From NCBI GenBank assembly GCA_027067855.1, contig JAMOUX010000013.1, forward strand, positions 90,017 to 154,016: 64,000 nucleotides of DNA. Direction: 5' to 3'. Under the pieces are notes generated by a model. That model ran no database searches. It saw only the letters and a program-made list of their open reading frames with translations, and was not told the origin of the DNA. The DNA comes from Candidatus Fermentibacteraceae bacterium (lineage in GTDB: Bacteria > Fermentibacterota > Fermentibacteria > Fermentibacterales > JCC-6). Positions within the stretch are counted from its first letter, which is position 1. The number at the start of each line of letters is the position of its first letter. This document shows positions 9,332 through 18,002 of the stretch, piece by piece. The position numbers and the translations under genes were made by a program.

Positions 9332-9877
9332 ATGTCACGAATAGGAAGACTCCCCATTCCGCTGCCGGAAGGGGTCACCATGACCAGGGAGGGCGATCTC
9401 CTGAGGGTGAAGGGTCCCAGGGGCGAGGTGGAACTGACCGTTCCCCCGGGAATCATCGTGGAGAAAATAGGTGACCAGATACTTGTTAAGAGGGAGAAGG
9501 ACACCAAGGAACTGACCAGGCTGCACGGTACTACCAGGGCACATCTGGCAAACAGGATTCAGGGAGTGTCGCAGGGACACGGCAAAACCCTGCTGGTCCA
9601 TGGAAAGGGCTATCAGGCCGAAGTCAAGGGAAATATCCTGGAGATGCAGGTAGGCTTTTCCCATAAGGTCCTCTTCGAGATACCCGAGGGGATCCTGGTC
9701 GAGGTGAAACCCGGTCAGAATTCCTTCTCGCTCACTGTCAGCGGAGTGGACAAACAGTTGGTTGGAGCCTTCAGCGCCGAGTTGTACAAGATAAAGCCGG
9801 TGGAGCCGTACAACCTTATAGGTTTCCGATACTCCGACCAGTATGTCAGGCGCAAGGCAGTGAAAACCATAACATAA
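9332..9877 (+). CDS. rplF: 50S ribosomal protein L6
   Basis: L6 lies near the GTPase-associated centre. The 181-residue product starts MSRIGRLPIPLPEGV and has the duplicated L6 fold, with KGPRGEVEL in the first half and the conserved VHGKGYQAEVKG and KPVEPYNLIGFRYSDQYVRRK in the second. GGAGAGG precedes the ATG. Length and position are standard. Confidence 0.97.
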   Translation: MSRIGRLPIPLPEGVTMTREGDLLRVKGPRGEVELTVPPGIIVEKIGDQILVKREKDTKELTRLHGTTRAHLANRIQGVSQGHGKTLLVHGKGYQAEVKGNILEMQVGFSHKVLFEIPEGILVEVKPGQNSFSLTVSGVDKQLVGAFSAELYKIKPVEPYNLIGFRYSDQYVRRKAVKTIT

Positions 9878-9895
9878 TGGCAGGAGGAGACTAGG

Positions 9896-10258
9896 ATGGC
9901 TAGACCGACCAGAAAGCAGCGTCTCCATCGCCGGCACTTCCATATCCGAAAAAAGGTGTTCGGAACCGAAGAGAGACCCAGACTGCTGGTCAGGAAGTCT
10001 CTCAAGCATACTGAAGCCAGTCTGATCGATGATCTTGCCGGTAGGACCCTGTTCACCCTGACCACCAAGGCCGCCAGCTTCGCCACTGCTGAAAAGGAGA
10101 CCAAAACGCAGCAGGCATCAAGGTTAGGGCGGCTCGTTGCCGAGAAGGCCAGGGAGAAAGGTATAGAGAAGGCTGTATTCGACCGAGGGGGACACCCCTA
10201 CCACGGGCGGGTGAAGGCATTGGCCGAAAGTGCCCGTGAAGCGGGTCTCAGGTTCTAG
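9896..10258 (+). CDS. rplR: 50S ribosomal protein L18
   Basis: L18 binds 5S rRNA together with L5. The 120-residue product has a basic N-terminus ([25 protein letters not shown]), followed by [21 protein letters not shown] and the C-terminal [24 protein letters not shown], all characteristic. GGAGGAG lies before the ATG. The order rplF-rplR-rpsE is conserved. Confidence 0.96.
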   Translation: MARPTRKQRLHRRHFHIRKKVFGTEERPRLLVRKSLKHTEASLIDDLAGRTLFTLTTKAASFATAEKETKTQQASRLGRLVAEKAREKGIEKAVFDRGGHPYHGRVKALAESAREAGLRF

Positions 10259-10275
10259 AAGGGACAGGCTGGACA

Positions 10276-10830
10276 TTGGAAAGCAGGAATAGGGAAGGCA
10301 AAAGCGGTTCCTTCAGGAAACAGAGGGAATCGAAATTGGAAGAAGCCGGTCTCATCGACAGGTTGATATCCATAAACAGGGTGGCCAAGGTGACGAAGGG
10401 AGGCAGGAACTTCGGTTTCAACGCCATCGTCGCCGTGGGAGATGCGAACGGCATGGTGGGCGTGGGCCTGGGTAAGGCCACGGAGCTTCCCGAGGCCATA
10501 AGGAAAGCCCAGGAAGACGCGAGGAAGAGCATGATCCGAATTCCCTTGGTGGACGAGAGGACCATTCCTCACAAAATACTGGGAAGATTCGGTTCGGGGA
10601 AGGTTCTTCTTCGCCCGGCCAGCCCGGGTACGGGAGTAATAGCGGGTTCGGCGGTCAGGGCGGTAATGGAATGCGCCGGGATAAAGGACGTGCTTACCAA
10701 GTCCCAGGGTTCCAACAACCCGCACAATGTGGTGAAAGCCACCATGGAGGGGCTCAGGGACCTGGTTCTCATAGACAGGGTAAGCGGCTACCGGAGGGAT
10801 ACGGTGGCCAGGAGGAAGAGCGATGGCTGA
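10276..10830 (+). CDS. rpsE: 30S ribosomal protein S5
   Basis: S5 acts in decoding fidelity and mRNA unwinding at the entry channel. The 184-residue product has the [21 protein letters not shown] motif, the [10 protein letters not shown] strand and the [28 protein letters not shown] signature. The start is a TTG at 10276 with only a distant GAAGGGA, so the exact first codon is slightly uncertain. It overlaps rpmD by 8 bases. Confidence 0.95.
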   Translation: MESRNREGKSGSFRKQRESKLEEAGLIDRLISINRVAKVTKGGRNFGFNAIVAVGDANGMVGVGLGKATELPEAIRKAQEDARKSMIRIPLVDERTIPHKILGRFGSGKVLLRPASPGTGVIAGSAVRAVMECAGIKDVLTKSQGSNNPHNVVKATMEGLRDLVLIDRVSGYRRDTVARRKSDG

Positions 10831-11014
10831 CAGGAAATACAGGATCGTCCAGGTAAGGAGTGCCATCGGCAGGAAGGAAGTGCAGAAACGCACCCTAGAG
10901 GCCCTTGGAATCAAGAGGCTGAACCAGCCGGTGATTCATCGGGATACCCCACAGATACGCGGTATGATAAACAGGGTAGCGCACCTGCTGGAAGTTGAGG
11001 AGGTGAACGAGTGA
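10823..11014 (+). CDS. rpmD: 50S ribosomal protein L30
   Basis: This is a small 50S protein of 63 residues with the bacterial L30 pattern: [29 protein letters not shown], then a short segment ending [16 protein letters not shown]. It overlaps both neighbours (rpsE by 8 bases and rplO by 4), as expected for a coupled spc operon. Confidence 0.94.
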   Translation: MADRKYRIVQVRSAIGRKEVQKRTLEALGIKRLNQPVIHRDTPQIRGMINRVAHLLEVEEVNE

Positions 11015-11454
11015 GACGTTTGCAGCATCTTCGACCAGCCAAGGGAGCCACCTCTAAACCGTCCAGGCTCGGTCGCGGAAGGGGTTCCGGCAAAGGAGGA
11101 ACCAGCGGCAAGGGACACAAGGGCCAAAGGGCGAGGTCAAGCATACAGCCTTGGTTCGAAGGTGGGCAGATGCCCATCCAGAGGCGCATGAGCCACAAGG
11201 GATTCAACAACGCCCGCTTCGCCAGGCGTTACCAGGTGGTGAACGTTGGAAATCTGGGCAGGTTCGAGGCTGATACCGTGGTGACGGTGGATCTGCTCAA
11301 GAACTCGGGACTGATATCTTCCCGCTTGAGACCGGTGAAGATCCTGGGAGAGGGTGAACTGGACAGGCCGCTGACGGTTTGCGCCCACGCTTTCAGCGTC
11401 GGAGCCGTGGAAGCGATAAAGGCGGCGGGCGGTATCGTAGAGGTGCTCGACTGA
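11011..11454 (+). CDS. rplO: 50S ribosomal protein L15
   Basis: L15 is a late-assembly 50S protein. The GTG at 11011 gives 147 residues with the Gly/Arg/Lys-rich N-terminal extension (RLGRGRGSGKGGTSGKGHKGQ, about residues 19-39) and the C-terminal VCAHAFSVGAVEAIKAAGGIVEVL motif. It overlaps the end of rpmD, and its stop overlaps the secY start. Confidence 0.95.
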   Translation: MRRLQHLRPAKGATSKPSRLGRGRGSGKGGTSGKGHKGQRARSSIQPWFEGGQMPIQRRMSHKGFNNARFARRYQVVNVGNLGRFEADTVVTVDLLKNSGLISSRLRPVKILGEGELDRPLTVCAHAFSVGAVEAIKAAGGIVEVLD

Positions 11455-12758
11455 TGCGTGGCTTCGAGAACATCCTGAAGATTCCGGAACTCAAGAAAAA
11501 GGTGTTCTATACTTTTCTCTTGCTGGCCGTCTACAGGGTGGGAGGACACATTCCGGTTCCGGGTATCGACGGGGATGCTCTGAACCAGGCTTTCAGTCAG
11601 GGCGGCGGGTTGATGGGCATGTACGATCTCTTTGTGGGAGGCGCCCTGAGGAGGGCGTCGGTATTCGCCCTGGGTATAATGCCCTACATATCCGCATCCA
11701 TCATAATACAGCTCCTGACATCCGTTTTCCCATACTTCGAGCGACTGAAGAAGGAAGGGGAAGCGGGAAGACAGAAGATGACCGAACTCACCAGGTACGG
11801 TACCGTGCTTCTTGCCATGATCCAAGGTCTGGGAATATCCCAGTACCTGGTGGGGCTTAACAACAGGGGACTCATGATAGTTCCCAATCCGGGACTGGGG
11901 TTCACCGTACAGACGGTGGTCACGCTGATAACAGGTACGATTTTCGTTATGTGGCTCGGGGAAAGGATCACGGAACGGGGAATCGGCAACGGTATAAGCC
12001 TGATAATTTTCGCCGGTATAGTCGGAAGAATTCCCGGCGCCCTGATCTCCATATACAGGGACGTGTTCGTATTACAGCAGACCGGTTTCGTGACTGCGTT
12101 GGCCCTGGGCGTGTTCATGTTCGCCGTGGTTGCCTTCGTGGTGCTGATGACCGAGGCCCAGAGACGAATTCCGGTAACCTATGCTAAACAGGTGAGAGGA
12201 AGGAAAGTCTACGGCGGCCAGAGCACGCACATTCCTCTCAGGCTCAATACCGCCGGTGTTATTCCGGTGATCTTCGCCCAGGCGTTCATGATGTTTCCCA
12301 GCAGCATCGCCATGTTTTTCCCCAATACAGGGATAGATACCTGGGTCAATCGCTACATGGCTCCGGGAAGCGGAATGTACATGATAATTTACAGTTTTCT
12401 GATCATTCTGTTCGCGTACGTCTACACCGCCATCACCTTCAATCCCCAGGATCTGGCGGACAATATGAAGAAATACGGCGGTTTCATACCGGGAAGAAAA
12501 CCCGGTAAAAGCACGGCGAAATACATTGAGAAGGTATTGGTGAGAGTCACGCTGCCCGGCTCAATCTTCCTGGCCGGGGTGGCGGTGATGCCCATGCTCA
12601 TGACCAAGTACATGAACGTCAATTTCATGTTCGGAGGAACTAGCCTGCTCATAGTCGTGGGAGTCGCTCTGGAGACGCTCAGGCAGATCGAGACTCATTT
12701 GCTGATGAGGCACTACGACGGATTCCTGAGCAAGGGAAAGATCAGGGGCAGAAGGTAG
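11454..12758 (+). CDS. secY: Preprotein translocase subunit SecY
   Basis: SecY is the channel of the Sec translocon in the inner membrane. From the ATG at 11454 (overlapping the rplO stop) the product is 434 residues with about ten hydrophobic segments. Signature stretches are GGHIPVPGID near the N-terminus, GIMPYISASIIIQLL in the second membrane segment, GNGISLIIFAGI, and the cytoplasmic RRIPVTYAKQ loop. A partner gene, secG, lies about 6.6 kb downstream. An upstream in-frame ATG at 11379 inside rplO was rejected. Confidence 0.97.
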   Translation: MRGFENILKIPELKKKVFYTFLLLAVYRVGGHIPVPGIDGDALNQAFSQGGGLMGMYDLFVGGALRRASVFALGIMPYISASIIIQLLTSVFPYFERLKKEGEAGRQKMTELTRYGTVLLAMIQGLGISQYLVGLNNRGLMIVPNPGLGFTVQTVVTLITGTIFVMWLGERITERGIGNGISLIIFAGIVGRIPGALISIYRDVFVLQQTGFVTALALGVFMFAVVAFVVLMTEAQRRIPVTYAKQVRGRKVYGGQSTHIPLRLNTAGVIPVIFAQAFMMFPSSIAMFFPNTGIDTWVNRYMAPGSGMYMIIYSFLIILFAYVYTAITFNPQDLADNMKKYGGFIPGRKPGKSTAKYIEKVLVRVTLPGSIFLAGVAVMPMLMTKYMNVNFMFGGTSLLIVVGVALETLRQIETHLLMRHYDGFLSKGKIRGRR

Positions 12759-12761
12759 CGA

Positions 12762-13391
12762 ATGAAGATCACGATTTTTGGACCGCCGGGATCGGGTAAA
12801 GGGACTCAGGCACGGAAGCTGTGCCAACATTACGGTATGGTCCACATATCCACCGGCATGCTTCTGAGGGAAGCCGTCGAAAGCGATTCCGAACTCGGAC
12901 GCTTGGTCAGGCAGGTAATCGAAAACGGTGACCTGGTAAGCGACGAAATAGTGAACCAGGAGGTATTTCGCAGAATCTCCGGATTGGATAGTTTCCTGCT
13001 GGACGGGTATCCGAGGAACGTTTCCCAGGCCGAGAAACTGGACGAGTTCCTGGAATCCCGGGGTACATGTCTTTCCGGCGCTCTGCTTATAGACGTGCCC
13101 GACGAGGAGGTCATCGCTAGACTAGCCGGCCGCCTCGAGTGTTCCTGCGGCAGGCCGGCCGACAAGGGAACGGCGGAAGGGGATCTCTGCCCGGTTTGTG
13201 GTACTCCTTATACCAGGAGAAGCGATGATGACGTGGAAGTTATCAGGAAAAGGCTCGAGAACTACCACGAACAGACGGAAGGCCTGATCGGGTACTACGC
13301 CCGGGACGGACGCCTTGCAAGGGTGGACGGCGTGGGAACGGTGGAGTGTGTATACGAGAGGATACTGGAGGCCCTGAGAGAATGGGAATAG
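12762..13391 (+). CDS. adk: Adenylate kinase, zinc-LID type
   Basis: This enzyme interconverts ATP plus AMP and two ADP in the cytoplasm. The 209-residue product has the P-loop GPPGSGKGTQ (residues 7-16), the AMP-binding STGMLLREA and DGYPRN motifs, and a LID domain with two Cys pairs (CSCG and CPVCG) that should hold structural zinc, as in Gram-positive and many deep-branching bacterial kinases. It lies between secY and map, the classic arrangement, with its end overlapping map. Confidence 0.96.
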   Translation: MKITIFGPPGSGKGTQARKLCQHYGMVHISTGMLLREAVESDSELGRLVRQVIENGDLVSDEIVNQEVFRRISGLDSFLLDGYPRNVSQAEKLDEFLESRGTCLSGALLIDVPDEEVIARLAGRLECSCGRPADKGTAEGDLCPVCGTPYTRRSDDDVEVIRKRLENYHEQTEGLIGYYARDGRLARVDGVGTVECVYERILEALREWE

Positions 13392-14125
13392 TCAGGGATG
13401 GTGACCTTGAACTCATGAAGGAGCCCGGAAGGATAGTGCGCAAAGCCCTGAATGAGATGAAGGATTTCATCGAACCCGGCGTAACCACCGAGGAAATCGA
13501 GATGGTGGGCAAGAGGGTGATAGAGTCCGAGGGAGGAGTTCCCTCTTTCCTGGGTTACAATGGCTATCCGGCTGCGGTGTGCGTATCTATAAACGATGAG
13601 GTGGTCCACGGCATTCCTTCGACCGGGAAGGTTGTAAAAAGAGGGGATCTGGTGAGCATCGATGTCGGGGTTTTCAAGAACGGGTTCCATGGGGATGCTG
13701 CGGATACGGTTGCCGTAGGGGTGACCGATCCAAGGGCTATGCTCCTGGTGAAAACGGTGTACGAGGCCAGGGATCGAGGTATAGCCGCCGCCAGGGCCGG
13801 TGCGACCCTGGGTGATGTGGGCGCAGCCATCCAGGACACGGTGGAGGCGATGGGATTCAGCGTGGTAAGGGCGTTGGTGGGGCATGGCATAGGACGTAGG
13901 CTCCACGAACCTCCCCAGGTACCGAATTTCGGAAGAGCCGGTAAAGGTATGAAGCTCACGGATGGTCTCGCTATAGCCATCGAACCCATGGTGAACCAAG
14001 GGGATTACAGGGTATACACGTTGTCCGACAACTGGACGGTGGTGACGGCCGACGGCAGTATTTCCGCCCATGCCGAGCACACGATAGTCGTACAGGGTTC
14101 GGAGCCACTGATACTCACCGCTTGA
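13382..14125 (+). CDS. map: Methionine aminopeptidase, type I
   Basis: This enzyme removes the initiator methionine from nascent chains. From the ATG at 13382 the product is 247 residues, typical of type I MetAP. The metal-binding pattern is intact: DVGVFKNGFHGDAADT (two Asp), GHGIGRRLHEPP (His), IEPMVNQG (Glu) and the late AEHTIVV (Glu). It overlaps adk by 10 bases and precedes infA, as in many spc clusters. Confidence 0.95.
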   Translation: MGIVRDGDLELMKEPGRIVRKALNEMKDFIEPGVTTEEIEMVGKRVIESEGGVPSFLGYNGYPAAVCVSINDEVVHGIPSTGKVVKRGDLVSIDVGVFKNGFHGDAADTVAVGVTDPRAMLLVKTVYEARDRGIAAARAGATLGDVGAAIQDTVEAMGFSVVRALVGHGIGRRLHEPPQVPNFGRAGKGMKLTDGLAIAIEPMVNQGDYRVYTLSDNWTVVTADGSISAHAEHTIVVQGSEPLILTA

Positions 14126-14148
14126 CAGGAAGGGGTGATATTGACGGC

Positions 14149-14211
14149 ATGACGATATTTGTCAATGATATACGGCCTGTGAAAGTACCGGAGAGGATGA
14201 ACGTTGTCTAA
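14149..14211 (+). CDS. Possible 20-residue peptide between map and infA
   Basis: An ATG at 14149 opens a 20-codon frame, [20 protein letters not shown], whose TAA overlaps the infA TTG start. AGGGGTGAT lies about 10 bases upstream. The overlap resembles the coupled junctions elsewhere in this operon, so it could be a leader that couples translation into infA. It is very short and no family is recognised, so chance is a serious alternative. Confidence 0.25.
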   Translation: MTIFVNDIRPVKVPERMNVV

Positions 14212-14422
14212 GAATGTTCCTTTGGATGGTACCGTCATAGAGGCCCTGCCGAATTACCAGTGCCGGGTCGAAATAGACGGAATGAACGGACATGTCGCTC
14301 TCTGCTACATTTCTGGCAAGATGAGGATGAACAATATCCGGATCCTCGTGGGTGACAGGGTCACGGTGGAACTCTCTCCCTACGACCTCAGCCGCGGCCG
14401 GATAACCTACAGGTACAAGTGA
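14204..14422 (+). CDS. infA: Translation initiation factor IF-1
   Basis: IF-1 blocks the 30S A site during initiation. The 72-residue OB-fold protein contains [18 protein letters not shown], then [36 protein letters not shown], nearly the consensus. The start is a TTG at 14204 with GGAGAGG about 9 bases upstream. It lies between map and rpmJ, the usual position. Confidence 0.95.
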   Translation: MSKNVPLDGTVIEALPNYQCRVEIDGMNGHVALCYISGKMRMNNIRILVGDRVTVELSPYDLSRGRITYRYK

Positions 14423-14431
14423 GGTTTGAAA

Positions 14432-14548
14432 ATGAAGGTGAGGAGTTCGGTCAAGAGGATCTGCGAGTACTGCAGGATAGTCAGGAGACGCGGGAATGTA
14501 CTGGTCATTTGTTCCCGCAACCCCAAGCACAAGCAGAGACAGGGATGA
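14432..14548 (+). CDS. rpmJ: 50S ribosomal protein L36, zinc form
   Basis: L36 is the smallest 50S protein. The ATG at 14432 gives a 38-residue product starting [14 protein letters not shown], with the zinc ligands Cys11, Cys14 and Cys27 and a His near residue 32, ending KHKQRQG. The position between infA and rpsM is standard. Confidence 0.95.
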   Translation: MKVRSSVKRICEYCRIVRRRGNVLVICSRNPKHKQRQG

Positions 14549-14580
14549 CGGTTATTTCAATTTCAGTACGGAGGTAGTCG

Positions 14581-14946
14581 GTGGCAAGAATCGCAGGAGT
14601 GGATCTCCCGTCGAAGAAACACATTCTATACGCTTTGCCGTACATCTACGGAATCGGTCTCTCCACGGCAAGGGAGATTCTGGAGAAGGCGGGAATAGCC
14701 TTTGATGTGAAGACGGATGAATTGACGGAATCCGAGGTGGCAACCCTCAGGAAAATCATAGATTCCGAGTACAAGGTGGAAGGTGCCCTCAGGGCCGAGA
14801 TAAACATGAACCGTAAGAGGCTCATGGACATACGTTGTTATCGCGGGATCAGGCATCGAAGGGGTCTTCCGGTTCGCGGCCAGAGGACCCGGACCAACGC
14901 CCGGACCCGCAAGGGACCCAAATTCGGGCGCAAGAAAACTCGATAG
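14581..14946 (+). CDS. rpsM: 30S ribosomal protein S13
   Basis: S13 is a 30S head protein contacting tRNA and the 50S subunit. The GTG at 14581 follows ACGGAGGTAG and gives 121 residues: [18 protein letters not shown], the [12 protein letters not shown] helix-hairpin segment, and the C-terminal [23 protein letters not shown] signature. It begins the alpha cluster. Confidence 0.96.
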   Translation: MARIAGVDLPSKKHILYALPYIYGIGLSTAREILEKAGIAFDVKTDELTESEVATLRKIIDSEYKVEGALRAEINMNRKRLMDIRCYRGIRHRRGLPVRGQRTRTNARTRKGPKFGRKKTR

Positions 14947-14955
14947 GAGGCTGAA

Positions 14956-15369
14956 GTGCCAAAGGGTGCAAAGTCCAAGGGCCGGAAGAGGGTTACGAGG
15001 AAGAAGACTCTGAAGGTTTCGGACGTACATGGTGTAGCACACGTGAAATCTTCGTTCAACAATACCATGATAACAATCACCGACAGGAATGGAAACGTCA
15101 TTACCTGGGCGAGCGGCGGGACCACCGGCGTGAAGGGTACCCGGAAGGGTACCGCCTTCGCTTCGGGACAGGCTGCGGTCCAGGCGGCGGAAAAGGCCCT
15201 GGAGGCCGGGCTCAGAAAGGTCGAAATCTGGGTCAGGGGTCCTGGATCCGGACGGGAGGCCGCTGTTCGGGCCCTTCAGTCCACGGATCTGGAGATCACG
15301 GCCATAAAGGATCAGACCAGGATACCGCACAACGGGTGTCGTCCCCCGGGACGTCGCAGGCGGGGGTAG
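14956..15369 (+). CDS. rpsK: 30S ribosomal protein S11
   Basis: S11 forms part of the 30S platform by the E site. The GTG at 14956 follows AGGAGGCTGA and gives 137 residues with the [21 protein letters not shown] motif, [10 protein letters not shown], and the C-terminal [19 protein letters not shown]. In most alpha clusters rpsD (S4) follows; here the next gene is rpoA after a 74-bp spacer. Confidence 0.96.
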   Translation: MPKGAKSKGRKRVTRKKTLKVSDVHGVAHVKSSFNNTMITITDRNGNVITWASGGTTGVKGTRKGTAFASGQAAVQAAEKALEAGLRKVEIWVRGPGSGREAAVRALQSTDLEITAIKDQTRIPHNGCRPPGRRRRG

Positions 15370-15377
15370 GCTTAAAA

Positions 15378-15426
15378 CAGGAAACGGGTTTCCTGGATTT
15401 CCCGTTTTGTCCGGGCTCGGACCCGG
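15378..15426 (+). promoter_or_regulatory. Alternative hairpins between rpsK and rpoA
   Basis: The rpsK-rpoA spacer can fold in two exclusive ways. Hairpin A pairs CAGGAAA (15378-15384) with TTTCCTG (15389-15395) around a CGGG loop. Hairpin B pairs AAACGGG (15382-15388) with CCCGTTT (15401-15407) and is followed by TTTTGT, which resembles a weak intrinsic terminator. A third hairpin, CCGGG/CCCGG (15411-15426), abuts the rpoA Shine-Dalgarno sequence. This occupies the slot where rpsD usually sits. A regulatory role is inference. Confidence 0.4.
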
Positions 15427-15443
15427 GGGGAGAGGATCATACG

Positions 15444-16400
15444 ATGTTCAAGAGTCTTTATCTTCCGGACGTGATAAAGTGGGATGAAGAGTCCCTTACG
15501 GATACGTACGGCAGGCTTGAGATAGTACCTCTGGAGAGGGGTTTCGGAAGGACCATAGGCAACGCCCTGAGAAGGGTTATGCTTTCATCCCTGGAGGGTT
15601 ATGCGCCGGTTTCCCTGGCTATAGACGGAGTGAAGCACGAGTTCTCCACGGTCCCCGGGGTCAGGGAGGACGTACCCGAGATAGTTTTGAACGTCAAATC
15701 CGTAATAGTCGATCTCCAGGGCGGGGAAAAAGGAATTCTGCGCCTTGACGTCAAGGGGACCGGAACCTATACCGCGGGACACTTGAAGGGCGACGATTTC
15801 GTGAGGATAGTGAACGAATCCCAGGAATTGGCGAACCTTGATGCCAACGGCGAGTTGTCCATGGAAATCGTCTTTGAAAAGGGTAAGGGCTTCATCCCTG
15901 CCGACGAGTGGATACTCCATGGGAAGAAAGACAAAATAGGCGTAATCTTACTGGATTCGTGGTTTTGTCCGGTAAAAAAGGTAAATTTCCAGGTCCAGAG
16001 TGCCAGGGTGGGTGACAGGACCGATTACGATCACCTGATCATGGATGTGACCACCGACGGAAGCATATCTCCCGAAAAAGCCGTCAGTGAGGCGTGCGAA
16101 ATACTCATAGAGCACTTCCGTATGATTCCCGGCGGGCTCGAACCTGCTCCCGGAGAGCCGGAAATCCCGGCGAAAAAAGAAGATACGAGCGACGAGGAGG
16201 ACATCCTTTCCCTTGCCCTGGAGGATGCCGGTATCCCAAAGAGAATCGCCAACGTGCTTAGTGAGTCCGGAATAGAAACCCTGGAGGAACTCACCGCCAG
16301 GAGTACCAAGGAATTACTGAGCTTGAGCGGCTTCGGACCTTCTTCCCTGGACGTTATAAAAGACGTGTTGGAGGAAAAGGGACTGAAGCTCCAGGACTGA
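15444..16400 (+). CDS. rpoA: RNA polymerase subunit alpha
   Basis: Alpha dimerises to nucleate RNA polymerase assembly and contacts UP elements and activators. From the ATG at 15444 (GGGGGGAGAGG upstream) the product is 318 residues. The N-terminal domain shows YGRLEIVPLERGFGRTIGNALRRVMLSSLEG. A charged linker around residues 235-250 leads to the C-terminal helix-hairpin domain with GIETLEELTARSTKELLSLSGFG. The frame is open upstream to 15336 inside rpsK, but the family N-terminus fixes this start. Confidence 0.96.
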   Translation: MFKSLYLPDVIKWDEESLTDTYGRLEIVPLERGFGRTIGNALRRVMLSSLEGYAPVSLAIDGVKHEFSTVPGVREDVPEIVLNVKSVIVDLQGGEKGILRLDVKGTGTYTAGHLKGDDFVRIVNESQELANLDANGELSMEIVFEKGKGFIPADEWILHGKKDKIGVILLDSWFCPVKKVNFQVQSARVGDRTDYDHLIMDVTTDGSISPEKAVSEACEILIEHFRMIPGGLEPAPGEPEIPAKKEDTSDEEDILSLALEDAGIPKRIANVLSESGIETLEELTARSTKELLSLSGFGPSSLDVIKDVLEEKGLKLQD

Positions 16401-16410
16401 GGAGAACCAA

Positions 16411-16791
16411 ATGCGGCATAGGAAGAAAGTCGCCAAGCTGGGAAGAAAGCCCGATGCCAGGAGGAGAATGCTCCGCAACCTGGTGACCTCTCTCATATTG
16501 GAGGAAAGGGTAAAGACCAGCCTGGCGAGGGCCAAGGCGGCAAGAAGCATGGCTGAGAAGATAATAACCAATGGCAAGAAGGACACCGTTCATTCGAGAA
16601 GGCTGGTGGCTGGCCGAGTCTACGGAAGCGAAGCCGTAAAAAAGGTCTTCGACGAACTGGGACCCAGGTACGCTGACAGGCCCGGGGGATATACCAGAAT
16701 ACTGAAGTTGGGCCCCAGGAGGGGTGACGCCGCCGAAGAAGTCATCCTCGAACTGGTGGATGCCCCGGCTCCTTCCCAACAGGAAAAGTAG
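16411..16791 (+). CDS. rplQ: 50S ribosomal protein L17
   Basis: L17 lies near the tunnel exit. The 126-residue product starts MRHRKKVAKLGRKPDARRRMLRNLVTSLI and contains the RVKTSLARAKAARSMAEKIIT helix and PRRGDAAEEVILELV. It closes the alpha cluster, with a 12-bp gap to pfkA and no visible terminator between, so pfkA may be read from the ribosomal operon. Confidence 0.96.
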   Translation: MRHRKKVAKLGRKPDARRRMLRNLVTSLILEERVKTSLARAKAARSMAEKIITNGKKDTVHSRRLVAGRVYGSEAVKKVFDELGPRYADRPGGYTRILKLGPRRGDAAEEVILELVDAPAPSQQEK

Positions 16792-16803
16792 TCCAAGGAT
16801 ACG

Positions 16804-17766
16804 TTGAAAAAGATAGCTGTTCTCACCAGCGGGGGTGATGCCCCGGGCATGAATGCCTGCATAAGGGCAGTGGTGAGAAGGGCGTTGGGTCGCAACGTTT
16901 CCGTCCTGGGCGTGAGGAAGGGATACGAAGGGCTCATCGACGATATTTTCGTGGAGATGGGCTGGGATGATGTAAGTAATATCATCCAGCGGGGGGGAAC
17001 CGTACTGCATACGGCGAGGAGTGCCCGCTTCATGGAACCGGAAGGTCGTCGGAAAGCCGCCGACAATCTTTGCAGCCGTTCGGTGGAGGGCTTGGTGGTA
17101 ATAGGCGGTGACGGAAGTTTTCGTGGTGCCCACGTTTTTCACCGGGAATACTTGATTCCTTTGGTGGGTATACCCGCCACCATAGATAACGACATCTGGG
17201 GAACCGATTTCACCATAGGTTATGATACGGCGGTCAACACTGCGCTTGAAGCGATCGACAAGATAAGGGACACCGCCGCGGCCCACGACCGGATTTTCGT
17301 AGTGGAAGTCATGGGAAGATCGGCGGGGTTCATAGCCCTGGAAGTTGGAATAGGCGTAGGTGCCGAGGCGGTATTGATACCCGAGACCAGAACCGACCTG
17401 GAGAAGATATGCGAGGTGGTTCACGAGAGGATGGAGCAGGGAAGGACCTCCAGCATTCTCGTTGTCGCAGAGGGAGACGAAGAGGGTAACGCCTTTGAAA
17501 TAGCTTCCAAGATGAAAAGGATGTCCGGGCTCGAAAGCAGAGTGACCGTTCTCGGACACGTTCAGAGGGGTGGTTCTCCCACCACCCGTGACAGAGTGCT
17601 GGCGTCGAAACTGGGATGGGCCGCCGTCGATGCTTTGTTGGACGACGGATGGCCGTGCATGGTGGGGGAAGAGAATTACGGAGTCGTTCATCATCCGTTG
17701 CCGGATTCATGGACACGGAAGAAAGAACTGGACTCCCTGCTGGTACAACTGGCGGAAAATCTTTAG
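16804..17766 (+). CDS. pfkA: ATP-dependent 6-phosphofructokinase
   Basis: This enzyme phosphorylates fructose 6-phosphate in glycolysis. The 320-residue product has the family length and starts KKIAVLTSGGDAPGMNACIRAVVR. It carries GGDGSFRGA (ATP site) and the catalytic PATIDNDIWGTDFTIGYDTAVN segment, with the second Gly of the GGD motif consistent with ATP rather than pyrophosphate use. VEVMGRSAGFIALE and GHVQRGGSP are conserved. The start is a TTG at 16804. Its stop is 10 bp from the leftward small gene. Confidence 0.94.
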   Translation: MKKIAVLTSGGDAPGMNACIRAVVRRALGRNVSVLGVRKGYEGLIDDIFVEMGWDDVSNIIQRGGTVLHTARSARFMEPEGRRKAADNLCSRSVEGLVVIGGDGSFRGAHVFHREYLIPLVGIPATIDNDIWGTDFTIGYDTAVNTALEAIDKIRDTAAAHDRIFVVEVMGRSAGFIALEVGIGVGAEAVLIPETRTDLEKICEVVHERMEQGRTSSILVVAEGDEEGNAFEIASKMKRMSGLESRVTVLGHVQRGGSPTTRDRVLASKLGWAAVDALLDDGWPCMVGEENYGVVHHPLPDSWTRKKELDSLLVQLAENL

Positions 17767-17768
17767 AA

Positions 17769-17785
17769 AACCGGCGTCACCGGTT
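17769..17785 (-). terminator. Short hairpin at a convergent junction
   Basis: AACCGG (17769-17774) pairs with CCGGTT (17780-17785) around a 5-base loop. Read leftward it is followed by a run of four T, so it could terminate the leftward gene ending at 17777. Read rightward it has no T-run, so it is a poor terminator for pfkA. Confidence 0.45.
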
Positions 17786-17959
17786 CCTGTCCTCCACCAG
17801 CTTTCTGAAGGACCGGTCCCATGTTTTTTCCGCTTCCTTCGAGAACATACAGGCGGTGAATTCTCCCAGGTTCCTATGGTACGCGATACATTCCCTGCAT
17901 ATCCCGTGCCTGGGACAACCGGGATAGGTACACGGACATTCGGGATTGACGTTTCTCAT
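17777..17959 (-). CDS. Cys-rich small protein, DUF6485-like
   Basis: This is the only leftward gene I accept in the window. The 60-residue product opens with NPECPCTYPGCPRHGICRECI and continues AYHRNLGEFTACMF, a conserved pattern of six Cys that I recognise from small DUF6485-type proteins of anaerobes; the function is unknown and the Cys spacing suggests metal binding. The ATG (complement of 17957-17959) has AAGGAAGAAAG upstream on its strand. It converges with pfkA and diverges from the HAD phosphatase at 18044. Confidence 0.75.
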   Translation of the reverse strand: MRNVNPECPCTYPGCPRHGICRECIAYHRNLGEFTACMFSKEAEKTWDRSFRKLVEDRNR

Positions 17960-17994
17960 TTATGCTTTCTTCCTTCCACGAAAAGCGGCTAGGA

Positions 17995-18002
17995 ATTATA
18001 AT
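17995..18002. promoter_or_regulatory. Possible divergent -10 element
   Basis: The 84-bp space between the leftward small gene and the HAD phosphatase holds ATTATAAT, which gives a perfect TATAAT on either strand (rightward 17997-18002). No good -35 is visible at 16-18 bp in either direction, so this is a weak call. Confidence 0.35.
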
